The notes beneath the pieces are model-generated. The model saw only the letters and a program-made list of their open reading frames with translations. It ran no database searches and was not told the origin of the DNA. Position numbers and translations under genes: made by a program. This document shows positions 45,813 through 57,439 of a stretch of DNA of 64,000 nucleotides, piece after piece. The DNA is taken from contig AP026543.1 of assembly GCA_026075535.2 (NCBI GenBank), forward strand, positions 3,534,001 to 3,598,000. The letters are read 5' to 3'. The stretch's first letter is position 1, and every line of letters starts with the position of its first letter. The stretch comes from Tricholoma matsutake. Taxonomy: Eukaryota > Basidiomycota > Agaricomycetes > Agaricales > Tricholomataceae.

Positions 45813-46507
45813 GACAACAGACAACCATGAATAACGATGACCCTCCCTGTCGGCACTTGTTTTCTTCTAGTAACTACATAGTTTGTATATGACATCCTCT
45901 TGTACTCCATCCCAGTCGTTCTACGTCATATTTTTATCTCATTGAATTTGCTGTGGTCCTGGATGGATAGGTATATCAAATTTATTAGACTGACTCAGAT
46001 ACTAATGGGCACTTTGACTTGTAAATTGTGCAGGTTTGCGATCATAACACTGGCTACAAAGTGCCCCAGAACTTCCATTCTGGCTGGCAATTGCTGTTCT
46101 GCATGGGCTGTATTGGTTGCTGTTTGTTTTTGGCCTTCTTCTTGCCATCCATCACTGCTGTTATCCAAGGTAGTTTATCATCTCATGGTGCATAATCCTG
46201 GTCAACTGGGCTGTCCCTGTAGAGTCCAATTGTTCACGGCACTTTAAAATAGCTTAAATTTTGTGTTAAGGAATAGGTGAAAATCAACATCTGTAGTCAA
46301 GACAATACTACAGGAGCATAATAGGGTTGATTAATGAGAACACCAATTAAGGCCGATTTACCAAGCGGCCCAGAAATGGGTTGACGTCATCTCTGGTAAC
46401 TAACAAGTTTATTTGCCATTCATGTCGTCATTGATCTTGGCAGCCAAAAATAGTACCCATATACAATCGACATAGGTGAGTTTTCCTAAAGACTAATCTA
46501 TGAAGAC

Positions 46508-48250
46508 ATGTTCAAAGGTTCTGTAGTTAAGCTTAACAAGATATCAGACAAGTTGCAACAGGTGCTTTGGGATCAGCCATATAGTACAAATGACAGACAT
46601 ACAGCTGGCATATTATCCTTGTGTAAAGGCTTACCTGTGATGATAAGATATAATGGTGCTACAGAACTTTGTATTACAAAAGGTCAAGAAGCTACAGTGT
46701 ATGACTGGAAAGTATCACCTGGTGCACATGGTCAGCCAACATTGGAAACACTTTTTGTCAAATTGACCAATCCTCCATCTAATGTTAAATTTGATGGTCT
46801 TCCTGAAAATGTTGTACCTTTATACAAAACTACAAATACAATTTACTGTTCTTTACCTGATGATTCAAAAGTACATGTGTCAAGAACTCAGATAGGTCCT
46901 TCCCAACTTTTCTATGACAGACTATGCTTCTCAAGGTAAAACAAGGCCTTATAATGTGGTAAACCTTAATGATAATTGTTCTCATCAGTCTTACTATACA
47001 GCATTGTCACACAGTGCAACTGCAGCTGGTGCACTAATAACATAGTCATTTCATCCTCAGAAAATTACAGGTAAGACAAGAATTCAGAGAGCTAGAGTTG
47101 CTTGATGAAATTACTGACTTGAGATATAATGGGAAATTGCACAGAAGTGTAGTTGGTGAACAGAGAAATATGCTAATCATGGCTTTTAGACAATGGAAAG
47201 GAATGCATTATGTACCATCAGCTGTACACAAATCCATTAGGTGGAATTCCAGAGATCCTTTATTAGAACCTGAAATACAAGATGTCAGATGGAAAATTGT
47301 AGAAAAACAGAAGAAGCAAGCTGCAGTTGCTCCTGCAAAAGTTAATCCCACTTCTGCTTCAATTAAGTCCTCAAAAAGAAAAATCAGTATGATAACTGAT
47401 AATTCCACAACTGAACACATAAAGAAAAAGGCAAAAACCAGTCACAATACAGCTCACATGGCATATGGTAGTGCAACATTTCAGATTTCACCTCCCACTG
47501 GTTTAATATGGAGTAATAACAGCTGTGCATATGATTCTGTATTTACTATATTATACTCACATTGGAGGAATAATCCAACACACTGGAAACAATCCTTTTA
47601 TAGCATGAACTGCAACTTGCTAGAAGAGATCTGTAATGGATTTAATGATAATCAAACTTCATTAGAATCTGTTAGAGACACATTTAGAATGAATTTAGAT
47701 GATTTACAATTGGCTGGCCTATGCTGGGGCAGATATACATCTGTGGTCAGGCTCTTAGAGTATGTTTAAAGCACCTACAGAGATGGTGTCTTCCCAGCTT
47801 ACCTGCAGGGAGGGACATTTTATCATCCATAGCCAATGCCACTCTATTCATTCATATGTTTTATCTGCTGGCACAAATCCTTATGTATCAAGAACAGACT
47901 GGATTCAGAATTACAAAGAAGATTCATGCCTTTTATGTCAAGAATGCAATCAGTGCCTTCAGTGCACTTACTCATTTTCAAGAATTCCAGATCTAATTGT
48001 ATTTGAGTTTGAAGGCAAGGAAATATGTATAGATCCAGAGGTAACAATTACTTCTAGAGATAATCAAACTTGTACTATGAAGCTACAGGGTGTTATATAC
48101 TATGGAGAACTGCATTACACTTCACGTGTCATGATCAATGAACAGATATAGTTTCATGATGGCATTTCTATTGGTGCCAACATGGAATATGATGGATGAT
48201 TACTACCCACTACAGATCTTCTACATTGCAAAGGAAAACAGGCAAACATT
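46508..48250 (+). pseudogene. PIF1/Helitron-type helicase C-terminus fused to a cysteine-peptidase-like domain, decayed
   Basis: The first frame (46508-46939) has LCKGLPVMIRYNGATELCIT and KGQEATVYDW, then a one-base shift leads to DYASQGKTRPYNVVNL and QSYYTALSHSATAAGALI. These are motifs V and VI of PIF1/RecD helicases; the usual TALSR is TALSH. A lysine-rich linker leads to IWSNNSCAYDSVFTILYSHW (catalytic-Cys-like) and, after another break, GELHYTSRV and FHDG (His and Asp-like), which resembles a C-terminal cysteine peptidase of the ubiquitin-hydrolase type. The N-terminal Rep nuclease and helicase motifs I-IV are missing. The stretch 47101-47400 has no CpG at all. It lies between direct repeats R1 and R2. 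Confidence 0.55.
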
Positions 48251-49032
48251 GCTATTTATGCCTAATGGTATACAGTATCAGTCATGAAGCTTTCATCCTG
48301 TAAAAATTTCAAAATTGCTGTCCTGCTTTATTGGTAATTACTGTTACTTCAATACTTGTTACTTGCTTGATATATTGTGCTAAAACCTTTTTTTGGTGAT
48401 ATCACCTCTGCCTTGTTGCCTGTTTCTACTAGATGGTGCCATGCTTTGTGATTTTCAGGTTATTGTGTTTTAGTCCTATACATTATTCCAAGCTAGTTGG
48501 TAGGTTTTATACCACAAGGTCCACAACTGTACATATTATCAAAAGAAAATAAATGCAGACACTAAAAAAAAAGTCAATGAAGTGAGGACTTGTTCATGCC
48601 AGGCATAGCCATGGCCCAACCTGACAAGTTGTGGATGTTGGTGGATGTAGTGGATGTAGGAGGCAGACTTACAAAAGTCAGATAATCACTCACCTGACTG
48701 AAATGCTGGTACCTGCACATATCCATAACAGTGTGGAAAAGGGTATGGTATTGCTTGGGTATGGCAATCTGGAACCCATACTCAAGTGTACCCATTTCTG
48801 GATACACACAGTATTACCCATACCCATGTCATGCCTTATGGACACACAGTTTGGTGATCCTAAACCTGATGCAATGGCCAGGGAAAGTTGAAGGTGATGT
48901 GCCAAGGATCCAAGACCATGGATGAATTTATTTTGGAGTGTAAATCAGAGGCATCCTGATCTAATTTGGGAGACGTGGCATTAATCAAATATTTGAAGCC
49001 AGGACTTAATCCATCCTTGTTCAAGTCAATAT
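48251..49032. other. Repeat-rich sequence, no supported gene
   Basis: 782 bp with short direct repeats (GTGGATGTAG, about 48,630-48,660) and CCCATACCC-type motifs. No domain seen. Confidence 0.35.
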
Positions 49033-49240
49033 TGTAAGAGTGTCCTCTTACATCAGCATTCCTTATCTACATCTGTACCTGTTATTCCAGTAGTATATAG
49101 TCTACACTTTGTGTACTTGTATTATATCTTAGTTTCCTTCCTCAAATATACTAAGTTCCTTATAGTTCTCAGTTCCCTTTAGTGTTGGAAGCTTTGGCTT
49201 CCTTCCAAATATATTGATTCCCACTACTTTAGTAGTGGGT
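49033..49240 (+). repeat. Possible solo LTR
   Basis: It starts with the palindrome TGTAAGAGTGTCCTCTTACA, the same architecture as the chromovirus LTR start (TGTAAGGGG...CCTTAC). It ends near a second perfect palindrome, CCCACTACTTTAGTAGTGGG (49218-49237), followed by TTTTGGGGCAGAAGC, which resembles a primer-binding context. No partner LTR is found in the window. Confidence 0.4.
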
Positions 49241-49921
49241 TTTGGGGCAGAAGCAAAAAATGAGATTTGGAATGCCCGATGGACATGACTATGTGTCTGT
49301 TTCTGATTGGCTCATATGGGTCTCTTGACCATTTTGTAAGTGATACCTTTTCCTTTTTCAAACCTTTGTCAGCAAGCTGTCCAACTTTGTCTTACTATCA
49401 TGTGGGGAAAGATGTAAAATGACAAAGAGTAGTAAAGCTCTCCAGAACTGGATGTCAATAAGTTTTGCCCTTGGACCTTGTGCACACAAAATCTAGGGTC
49501 TTTTAAATACATAGGGCTGATTTTGCTTCATTGAAAACACTCAAAATGGGAAGCCTAGGACATGCCCAATGGTGGGAATAACCATTTCTATGGACCTTTG
49601 TCAGCAATCTGCAGAATGAGTTTGTCATTACGAGTCTGAGGTATGAGGACTCATCTTTTTAACTCAACCAACCACCCAGCAAAAGTGATACATTAAGTCT
49701 GACAGCTGCTCGGCAGGCTTCAGAGTTTCAAGTCTTTCTGAATGCAGGCTTATATTTTGAAGTCAGTCAAACTCAGCCCCTTACATATTTTCACATTCAG
49801 CAGGTTTTACCGACACACGGATTTTGAACAAAAAAGGAAACTGTCACATTGAGTCACACTCCCTCAACAATGCTCAGCAACGCAATGTACGGCTGCAAAC
49901 AAGTTGTTTGTTGGGCCTAAG
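49241..49921. other. Repeat-rich sequence, no supported gene
   Basis: 681 bp between a possible LTR and repeat R2, CpG-poor, without a recognisable domain. Confidence 0.35.
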
Positions 49922-51236
49922 TGTCAAGTTCTTCTCTTCTTTTCTCTTCTCTTTTCTTTTCAACTAACAAATGTTTTGTTTTGATATTTAGGTTCTATTA
50001 CCACGAGACAGCACCAAGACAGCAGACCTACATCCATGCCACTGCTGCGAGTATCTGCTCGCAGGGTGGATAATGGATCAGGATGACGATAGGGACAACT
50101 TGGCCCAGTGACAAGGATGAATGGCAAGGCACAGATGATGACGACTGCCACCAGCACCCACCTACCAGACCCCTGCCGCTGTGAGCAGCTGCTCATGGGT
50201 TGGACATCAAAGATGGTGAGAGGGCACCACAATGACAGGGCCGGGGGGGAAACAACAATGAGAACAACACCAACAATGAAAGGACAGAGAATGACAGCAG
50301 GGACCAGGGGATGAGGAAGAGGATGACTGGGACAGGGATGGGGACAACAAGGATGAAGGACAACAGAGGGATGATGACCACAATGAAGACAGCCTCTGCG
50401 AGCAGGGTGACAAGCCAACAGGGATGAGCCGATGGCAGGGAGAACAGTGCAAATGGGGGAAGACCAATGACAGGGGAATGATAGCAGAGGATGACTGCAG
50501 CGATCATGAGGAGACAGCCACAAAGCAACAGCGATGGTGACCACAGCTACCACCATAGCAGGCGACAGCAACTATCGTGCCCACCCACCTCCCATGGATC
50601 ACTTCTAGTAAATGCATAGCTTATATCCAACATCCTCTTGTACTCCATACTAACCATTCTTCGTATTATATTTTTATTTCATTGAATTTATTTGTAGTGA
50701 TTTTATAGATCTCATTTTATTAGACTGCCTCGAGAAAGGGCCCATTGACTAAGTAATCTTGTAATCGTGCAGGTTCCATCATCAGCACCCGGCTACAAGA
50801 TGTCCCCAAACTTCCGTTCAGCAATTGCCATTCTGCATGGGCTGTATTGGCCTCTGTTTGTTTTGGCCTTCTTTTTGCCAACCATCACCACCATTTTGCA
50901 GCAGTTCCATGGTAGTTTTATTGTCTCAGGAAGTGTAATCCTGGTCAAATGGGCTGTCCTTGTAGAGCTTGGCTGTTCAGGGCACTTTAAAAAAACTTAA
51001 TTTTTGAGTTAAGGAATAGGTTAAAATTCAACATCTGAAGTCAAGGCGATACTATGAAGATTTTACGAGAACACCGATTAACACCAATCAACCAGGAGGT
51101 CCGAAAAGCATAGACGTCATCTCCGGTAACTAAACAAGTTTATTTGCTGCTTATGTCATCATCAATGTTGGTAGTCAAAAATGGTGCATACGATCGGGAT
51201 AGGTGAGTTTTTTTAAAGACTAATCTAAGAAGACAG
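49922..51236 (+). repeat. Dispersed direct repeat R2 (about 1.3 kb)
   Basis: Second copy of R1 (45292-46508) in the same orientation, with substitutions and small indels throughout. It also carries two copies of the imperfect palindrome (50039-50069 and 50170-50200). Confidence 0.6.
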
Positions 51237-52718
51237 GAAGGTGTTTTCATGGCTCATTTTGTCTTTCATCCAATTCCATCCTACTTAACTTTGTTTGAGC
51301 CTTGCCTTCCTGTTCATCTTGGTATCCTATGTGTCTTTTCAGTGGCACGACGGGAGTCAGTTGAAAATAATTGCAGCACAAGTGGTCAGGTCTTTTTGCA
51401 TTTTGATTGCAGATCTGATGGTCATGTTCAAGTCATTGGCATCCAACTCTAACCATTCAATTTCCATCAACTGATCCTGAGATCTTTCTTTGCTTGCCAT
51501 TGTTGATTGAGAAGACACCATTCCATAGATTGAGAGAGTCATAGAGTCTTTTGCATAATTTAAAGAACTCACTGCAAATTGCAACTGCTTAGACATAGAG
51601 ACTTATGATAATGAACAAGTAAATCATGAATTGACCATGACCCCAAGATGCAAAGACAGGGTGAATTTAATGAAACCAGTGAAGTATGGTGAGAGCACTT
51701 CAACAGAGGAAAATTCAACCTCATGCCACCTTGCTAAAGTAGTGGCTCTGCCACTGCTTGCCAGCATGTGACTCAGTTATTACCCACTATGCCAGAAACC
51801 TAACAGGAGTGGTATGATTGGGCAATGAAGCTAGATAGGCAGCTGTTGATCACAGCCTGTAGCACCCCCTGTCATTTTTCATCAAGTTATGATTCACTCT
51901 GATGTTCTTTTGTTTCCTTCATGCAGCTTGGTGCTTCTGGAATGCATCCCAAAGCTCATCAAAGTCTTCCTCCTCTTTTTTGACATCAATGTCTTTCTCT
52001 CCTTCAGGATTGTACTCATTACTGCTCTGATCAGACTCTTCATCGCTAAGGCCCATCAACTCACATTCAGAGTCAGTAGCAATGATTGACATTGGGGGAA
52101 GATTAGCCAGACCATTGAGATTGAGTCCAAGTTCACATTGTCCAAATCCAATCTCCATCTTATGAACTGGCTGAAGTTTAATTCTAAGATCTGGTTCATG
52201 TTGGATTGCCAAGCATGCCATGAGAACCCCATCATTTTCTCACCCTAGAATCGCTTCGCCACCTTCTCCACTATCACCTTCTTCTGCCTTTTCTGTATCA
52301 CCTTTTGTATATAAGTGGTCACAATGCTATGAAGACCCTGTGCGTTTGCCAGGGTCCACTGTCATCCCGCACCATTGCAAGCTCATTTCAACAGTTCAGT
52401 GGAATGAACAACAGCACTGCAGAAGTTTGCCTTTAGTCTGAATTCTCTTTTCAGTATCTGCCACAATCTCAAGCAGCTTTGATATGAATACATATACTTT
52501 CAATCTCCAACAGTTCTTGTTGGTATATGTTCCTGCATGCTGCCCTTCATAATGCACATAGATCACTTTTGCCTGCTCAATGCAATGCACATAGTCCATG
52601 GCTTGGAGACCAGCTCATTAGGAGATTCATCTCAGTTGCTGTCATACAACACCACAACATTGACAGTATTCAAGTTGTTACCCATCTGCCAGCTCTTGTT
52701 GTAAGCAGCAAAATGACC
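51237..52718. other. Decayed repeat sequence with unassigned minus-strand frames
   Basis: Frames at 51357-51596, 51919-52221 (ending in an acidic SDEESDQSSNEYNPEGEKD segment) and 52396-52599 on the minus strand look like parts of one decayed transposon protein. I recognise no domain. The hAT-like element B is inserted into this stretch at its right end. Confidence 0.35.
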
Positions 52719-53446
52719 CAAGGGGGTGTTGGGATGGGAATCCCAAACCAGACATGGGGGGAGGGTCCTGCCAGAGGCTGAACAATTTTTTTTGACCATG
52801 GTGAAAACAATGCTGATAGGTGTTGTTTGAGTGTTGGTTTAACATAGTAAAGCCCTGAAAGGACTTGGTAAAGCACTCATAACATTGGATTGTGTCAATT
52901 ACTACCTGGATGTAAGCGAGCAAGTGATCTTATGCTGATGTACTCAAGATCTAGTTTGTTTATGTGCAGGGATCTTGAATTAAATAGCATCACATCCAAG
53001 AAATCAACCAATTAACAAAACAGTTGCGTCAGCGGCATCACATTCTTTAGAATCTTTCTGCAAGTCACGGTTGATGGATTAGGTATATCAAACTTTATTT
53101 TTTTTCATCAACATCGCTCACCACTTCAATGTGTTTACCAAGACAACTCACATTGATGGACAGTCGACAGCTCAACTGTACCATATTCAACTGTCAATCA
53201 TACAGCCATAACTGTTGAACAGACAGTGTACAGCCCTAGTAATGAACACTCAGCTGGGGTCACCACTGGCCTGACATTGGTCCTGTGGCATTGCTGATTC
53301 ACACATTGACATCTGAAACTTAAAGAAAAAATAACATGTACACGTGATTGAAACATACCATATATGGCAGGAAGGGGGGGGTCTCGAGAGCCATGAAAAA
53401 AAAATACTGACATCATATGAAAAATTCCTGTCCCGACACCCCCTTG
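52719..53446. mobile_element. hAT-like non-autonomous element B (728 bp)
   Basis: Inverted ends start CAAGGGGGTGT and match over 20 of 23 bases (right end complement of ...CACCCCCTTG). Perfect 8-bp target duplications AAATGACC lie at 52711-52718 and 53447-53454. It has no coding capacity. It interrupts older repeat sequence. Confidence 0.82.
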
Positions 53447-53454
53447 AAATGACC

Positions 53455-53889
53455 TGCTCATATCCAGGCTTGTCATACTCATCAATGATGGTGATCAGTC
53501 CTCATGGGCAGTACCTCTGTCAATTCTATGATATTTCTCATCAAATCAGTCAGGTATGAGGAAGCTATAAGGGCAACCTCAGCCCCTTAATAATGGGCTA
53601 ACAGAGGAAAATCCAAAGTTAATATTATAGTACCTACTACAGGCAATGGAAGTGCACATAACAGAGGGAAATTTAAAAAAGAAAACTCCAAGGACTCCTG
53701 CCAATGCCCAGTATATGTGAGAAGATCAAAAATCAAATAGTAGTCTAGAAAATGAAGGATAGGGTGAAATAAAATAGGAAAAAATATGGGATGAACACAA
53801 AAAATTAAAGAAACCCTTGGGGCACCACCTGGTCCCCCAACATCACCCCCTCTCTAGGATGCATCACCCCGATGCATTCAAAATTGTAT
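53455..53889. other. Repeat-rich sequence, no supported gene
   Basis: 435 bp, A-rich towards the right, without recognisable domain. Confidence 0.35.
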
Positions 53890-54420
53890 CCAGTCAAAGT
53901 TCAGCACTTGGATGCAGCATGTCATTGGTGGAATTCCTTGACCAGCTGAGGGGCATTTACATTGGACTCCTTGACCCATAAGTTCTCCTCATACCCATAA
54001 CCCTCCAATGCACCAGATACTGGAGTTTGCCTTGATGTAATCGACTATCCAGGATTGACTTGACCTTGTACTGTGGTTCTCCCTCAATCACTATAGGGGG
54101 TGTAAGCAACATTTCAGGAAAGGATTTGCTGGAGCTGGTAGGAGTTTGATGACATGGAAGACAGGGTGGAGTCTGGACATAGATGCTGGGAGGTGCAGGT
54201 GATAATAGGTGTGTGTTCTGATGCACTTGACAATGGGAATTAGTTAGTCCAAGAAAGTGATGAGCAAGTTTCTTGGATGGATGAGTGGTGGAAATATCAC
54301 TGGAATCAAGACAAACTTGGTCACTGACCTTGTATGTGGGTGTTGGTAACTGGTTGTAAAAGTGAGCTATATTGTCCTTGCCTTAGCCAGGGCAGCCTTT
54401 GCCTCCTCCAAGGTATCCTT
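53890..54420 (-). pseudogene. Chromovirus integrase C-terminus and chromodomain relic
   Basis: Minus strand: CLDSSDISTTHPSKKLAHHF parallels the end of the chromovirus integrase at 44.2 kb, then PPIVIEGEPQYKVKSILDSR and GKLQYLVHW form a chromodomain. A one-base deletion shifts the frame inside the chromodomain (continuing as GYGYEENLWVKESN), and a TGA follows. It is a fragment of a second, different chromovirus copy. Confidence 0.7.
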
Positions 54421-54422
54421 CA

Positions 54423-54646
54423 TAGTGCTTCAAGGTCCAGTCCAGTCTGGTTTTTTCACCTCCTCAAGGGTGAACCAATGACTGAACTGGTCATAATATT
54501 TTTGATATGTACAAAAAACTGGACCAGACCCTATAGGACCAGTCCACTACAGTTGCAAGCAGTCACTGGTCCAGTCACAACTGGTCCAGACTGCACTTTG
54601 GTCCAGACTAGTCAATGACTAGTCAGGACCAGTTATCAACACACTA
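54423..54646. mobile_element. Possible small TIR element with ACTGGTCCAG motifs
   Basis: The ends TAGTG...CACTA are loosely inverted, and the interior repeats ACTGGTCCAG-like motifs several times. A related terminus (CTAGTGTTTGAAGGTCCAGT) occurs at about 56,787. No target duplication is visible, so the limits are uncertain. Confidence 0.35.
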
Positions 54647-55181
54647 TAGACTTATATACAACTACTATACTAAAAGTGAAAAAGAAAAAGAAAAAGACAA
54701 AGAAAGAAAACAAAATAAAAATAAAAATAAAAAGAAGACATCATGATCCCTGCTCATGAGGACAGGTCATTTGTCTCCCCATTGTTCTCGTCATTGTCAG
54801 CTGCTTGTTCATTGTTGTCCTGGCATTCATGTCATGCTCCCCATTTCCACTCCACAAGCGGTTGCTCACAGCGGTGGTGGCCATCCTTGTCCTACTACCA
54901 TTGGTGTCAGTGTCAGTGTTGGCATCACACCCATCCTGCTATCCACCCTGCAGTGGTGTGCCATTGATATGACTCACTAGACTTTGAACATGTAAAAGGC
55001 AATATAAGAAATGTTGAGGATAGGAAATACTTATGAAATGAGAGGTTAGGAAATAGGATAGGAGAGAGGCATACGAGGGATATTCAAAGTATTTGGCCAT
55101 CAAGAAGTGATTGACAGAGACACCAAATACTGACAGTACCGAACTTCATCAATAATCGAGCTATAATTGTGTCAGCGCATG
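54647..55181. other. Purine-rich tract and palindrome-containing repeat
   Basis: A (GAAAAA)-like tract lies at about 54,676-54,735, followed by a GTCATTG-rich segment and one copy of the imperfect palindrome (54852-54877). The same arrangement of purine tract, palindrome and GTCATTG-rich DNA occurs inside element D. Confidence 0.45.
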
Positions 55182-55189
55182 TTGGAAGC

Positions 55190-55935
55190 TAGGGTGTAGC
55201 ACAGGTACAGGTGAACCTGTGGTATTCTGCCTGCAGGTAGTACAGGTGCAGGTATGGGTTTGTATATCTGTACCTGTGGCAACACCACACCTGTACTCAT
55301 GGTGTTGCAGGTTGTCACAGGTTTGAGTTGTGATATATCTCATATCAGGTTTTGTGGTTCCAAAATTCTTCTGAGCTCTTTGCTTTGAGTTAAAAGAAAG
55401 AATTTTTCTCAAGTTTAATGAGAATCAATTGTTGTTACACTCTGTTAAGACATGTATCTGCCTTGTACTGTGGGATCTTATGACATACAATGATCTAATC
55501 CAGTGAAGTTGATGTTAGTTTGCATGGTGACCTTGAGTGTTCCTTCCAAAAATCACTCCTCTCATGCCAAAACTACTCTTCCCAGATAGAATGCAGTAAA
55601 TTACTAGTTTCTTTGTGTTCTTCATGATGGATAAAAAAGTTGACAGATGATTTGTGAAAGAATTGAACATTATATCATAATCTACATGTGGATTCAAGTG
55701 TTGAAGCAGTATAGAAAAGTTGGATAACTTTCTAGTATAGCTACCTCTTATCTTTGTTTTAGCTACACATAGTATATGCCATGTTACTCAAGTGCTACTG
55801 TAGTTTTGAAGCACCATACAAAACCTGTGCTTATAACTTGTACCTGCAGGTATGGTGTTTGTACAGGTATGGTGTCACAGGTGACAGGTGTGGTGTTGCC
55901 AGTGAAACCCATGGAGTCACCTGTGCTACACCCTA
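55190..55935. mobile_element. hAT-like non-autonomous element C (746 bp)
   Basis: It has 17-bp perfect terminal inverted repeats TAGGGTGTAGCACAGGT and perfect 8-bp target duplications TTGGAAGC (55182-55189 and 55936-55943). Near both ends ACAGGT/ACCTGT motifs occur many times. No protein is encoded. Confidence 0.88.
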
Positions 55936-55943
55936 TTGGAAGC

Positions 55944-56980
55944 ATAAGCTAAGGTGATCTAGAGTGCGGGTATTGAACGTGATAGAACATGTATATGAGA
56001 AATAAGTCACAGACTCATCAGCAGATGTATTGCATGTGTGTTTTGTTTATTATTACTCATTTTTGACTGGCTTTTGCTCTTTTATTTGAATTTTACTTGC
56101 TTTAGTATCTATTTCAAATCATGTATTATCATATTAACCAACCATATGTCAATGAACAACAGTTCTTGCTTCCCTTTTTGCCCCATTCCCACAGTGTGCA
56201 AAGAGCTCAACATTTTTGCATTGCATCATGTTCAAGTCATAGGAAACTTAGAAACTAAGGAAATAAGGGAATATCATTGTGTCTAAGAACTTAGGAAATA
56301 AGGAACACAGGATATAGGATTGCAGATTGCATTGTGGTGTATTGAAGTCTAGGCAATACTCAGCTTAGAAATTAACTTAGGAGTAAATTTCCAAAGTTCT
56401 ACTTGGTTGTTTTGGGAAACTTCGAGGACTCTATTTATTAGTTTCTGTTGTGTGTTTGGTTGCATGTTTTGCACTCAGACAACCCACAAGAGTATCACTG
56501 TCTCATGTCTTTGTTAGTTTGGGGAGGCTGCAACATGGTGGGGGGTGATTACCTGCCAGGCTCTCCTGGTTGTCCCCATTCCATCATCCCACTGATCCTG
56601 CTCCCCTCACTGTCTTCACCACCATTCGCAGCACCTGTGATCCATCCTGTGAACAGTTGCTTGCAAGGCTGGGGGCAGGTGCTCCTTGTCATTGTTGATG
56701 TTGTTGCCATGCTCGTTTCTTGTCATTGTTGTGGTGTCCCACCACTGCCACTGCCATATCTGCCCCATGAGCAGGGAGGGCTAGTGTTTGAAGGTCCAGT
56801 CTATAGGACCGACAAAAGACTGACAACCGAACTGGACCGACACACAGTTCAGTCCATTTTTCAGTTGCAGTTGCCCAGATTTGGCACCACATTTGCTAGA
56901 TCACACTGGTGGCTGGACAGTGAATTCCTTGAATCTCACCACTTTTTCTGTTAGGGCCCTTCCACCCAGAAATTGATCAA
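55944..56980. other. Repeat-rich sequence, no supported gene
   Basis: 1 kb. The open frame at 56448-56954 contains low-complexity Pro/Leu/Ser segments without domain. It also holds a degenerate palindrome copy near 56,640 and the isolated TAGTG-type terminus at about 56,787. Confidence 0.35.
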
Positions 56981-56999
56981 GTGCACAAAAGAAGAATTG

Positions 57000-57439
57000 G
57001 AACTTGATCAAAAACTTTCTCTCTCAAGCCCAGATAGGTGCACTCTACTCTGGTCCAGCTGACCTGTTACTCTCTCGACCACTTGGACAGCAATGAGCTG
57101 AGAATTCTATTCTATCCATTGCATCAGCTAACCTCTTCCTCCCCACTGAAGTATCCCTGGGCACCCAGCTTTGGGGAACAGATGGATCCATGATCCCTGC
57201 ATCTGCTGGCCTTCTAGATGACAAATCAGTTACTTCTGCAATCACGGGCCCACACACCATTGTCATGAAACTCCTCGGCCATAATATATCTATCCTCCAT
57301 GGTGAGCTTGTTGGAATCATTGGTGGTCTTGTTCTCTCGAATCCTCAGAACAACTCCACCGTGATATATACTGACCATCTCAATTCCACTTGACAGTCAA
57401 ACTTCAGCTAACATTGATGCCCATCTTTGACACATGAAT
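57000..57439 (+). pseudogene. LINE-type RNase H domain fragment
   Basis: The plus strand reads GTDGSMIPASAGLLDDKSVT, SILHGELVGIIGGLVLSN and STVIYTDHLNST, then a TGA. This is the RNase H domain that follows reverse transcriptase in basidiomycete non-LTR elements: a catalytic Asp in TDGS, Glu in GEL and Asp in TDH. A short continuation (MNGQSYYKWI) leads directly into the Harbinger-like sequence. Confidence 0.6.

Larger units (their letters stand above)
45292..46508 (+). repeat. Dispersed direct repeat R1 (about 1.2 kb)
   Basis: It matches 49922-51236 along its length. Shared landmarks are a pyrimidine tract then AACTAAC, a palindrome CCACTGCTG...GGGTGG, the GATGACA-rich part, TCTGCATGGGCTGTATTGG, GTTAAGGAATAGGT and AAAGACTAATCTA. 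It contains a minisatellite of an 18-nt unit (GATGACAGGACCAACAGG, about 45,734-45,810). No protein is recognisable. Confidence 0.6.

Noticed and set aside
45330..45910. Overlapping long frames with VIPVGPVI-like or MTGPTG-like repeats
   Set aside because: Produced by the 18-nt minisatellite in repeat R1.
54423..54646. Initially considered a fifth hAT-like element with 8-bp duplications
   Set aside because: The flanking octamers (ATCCTTCA and TAGACTTA) do not match, so only a weak TIR element call is kept.
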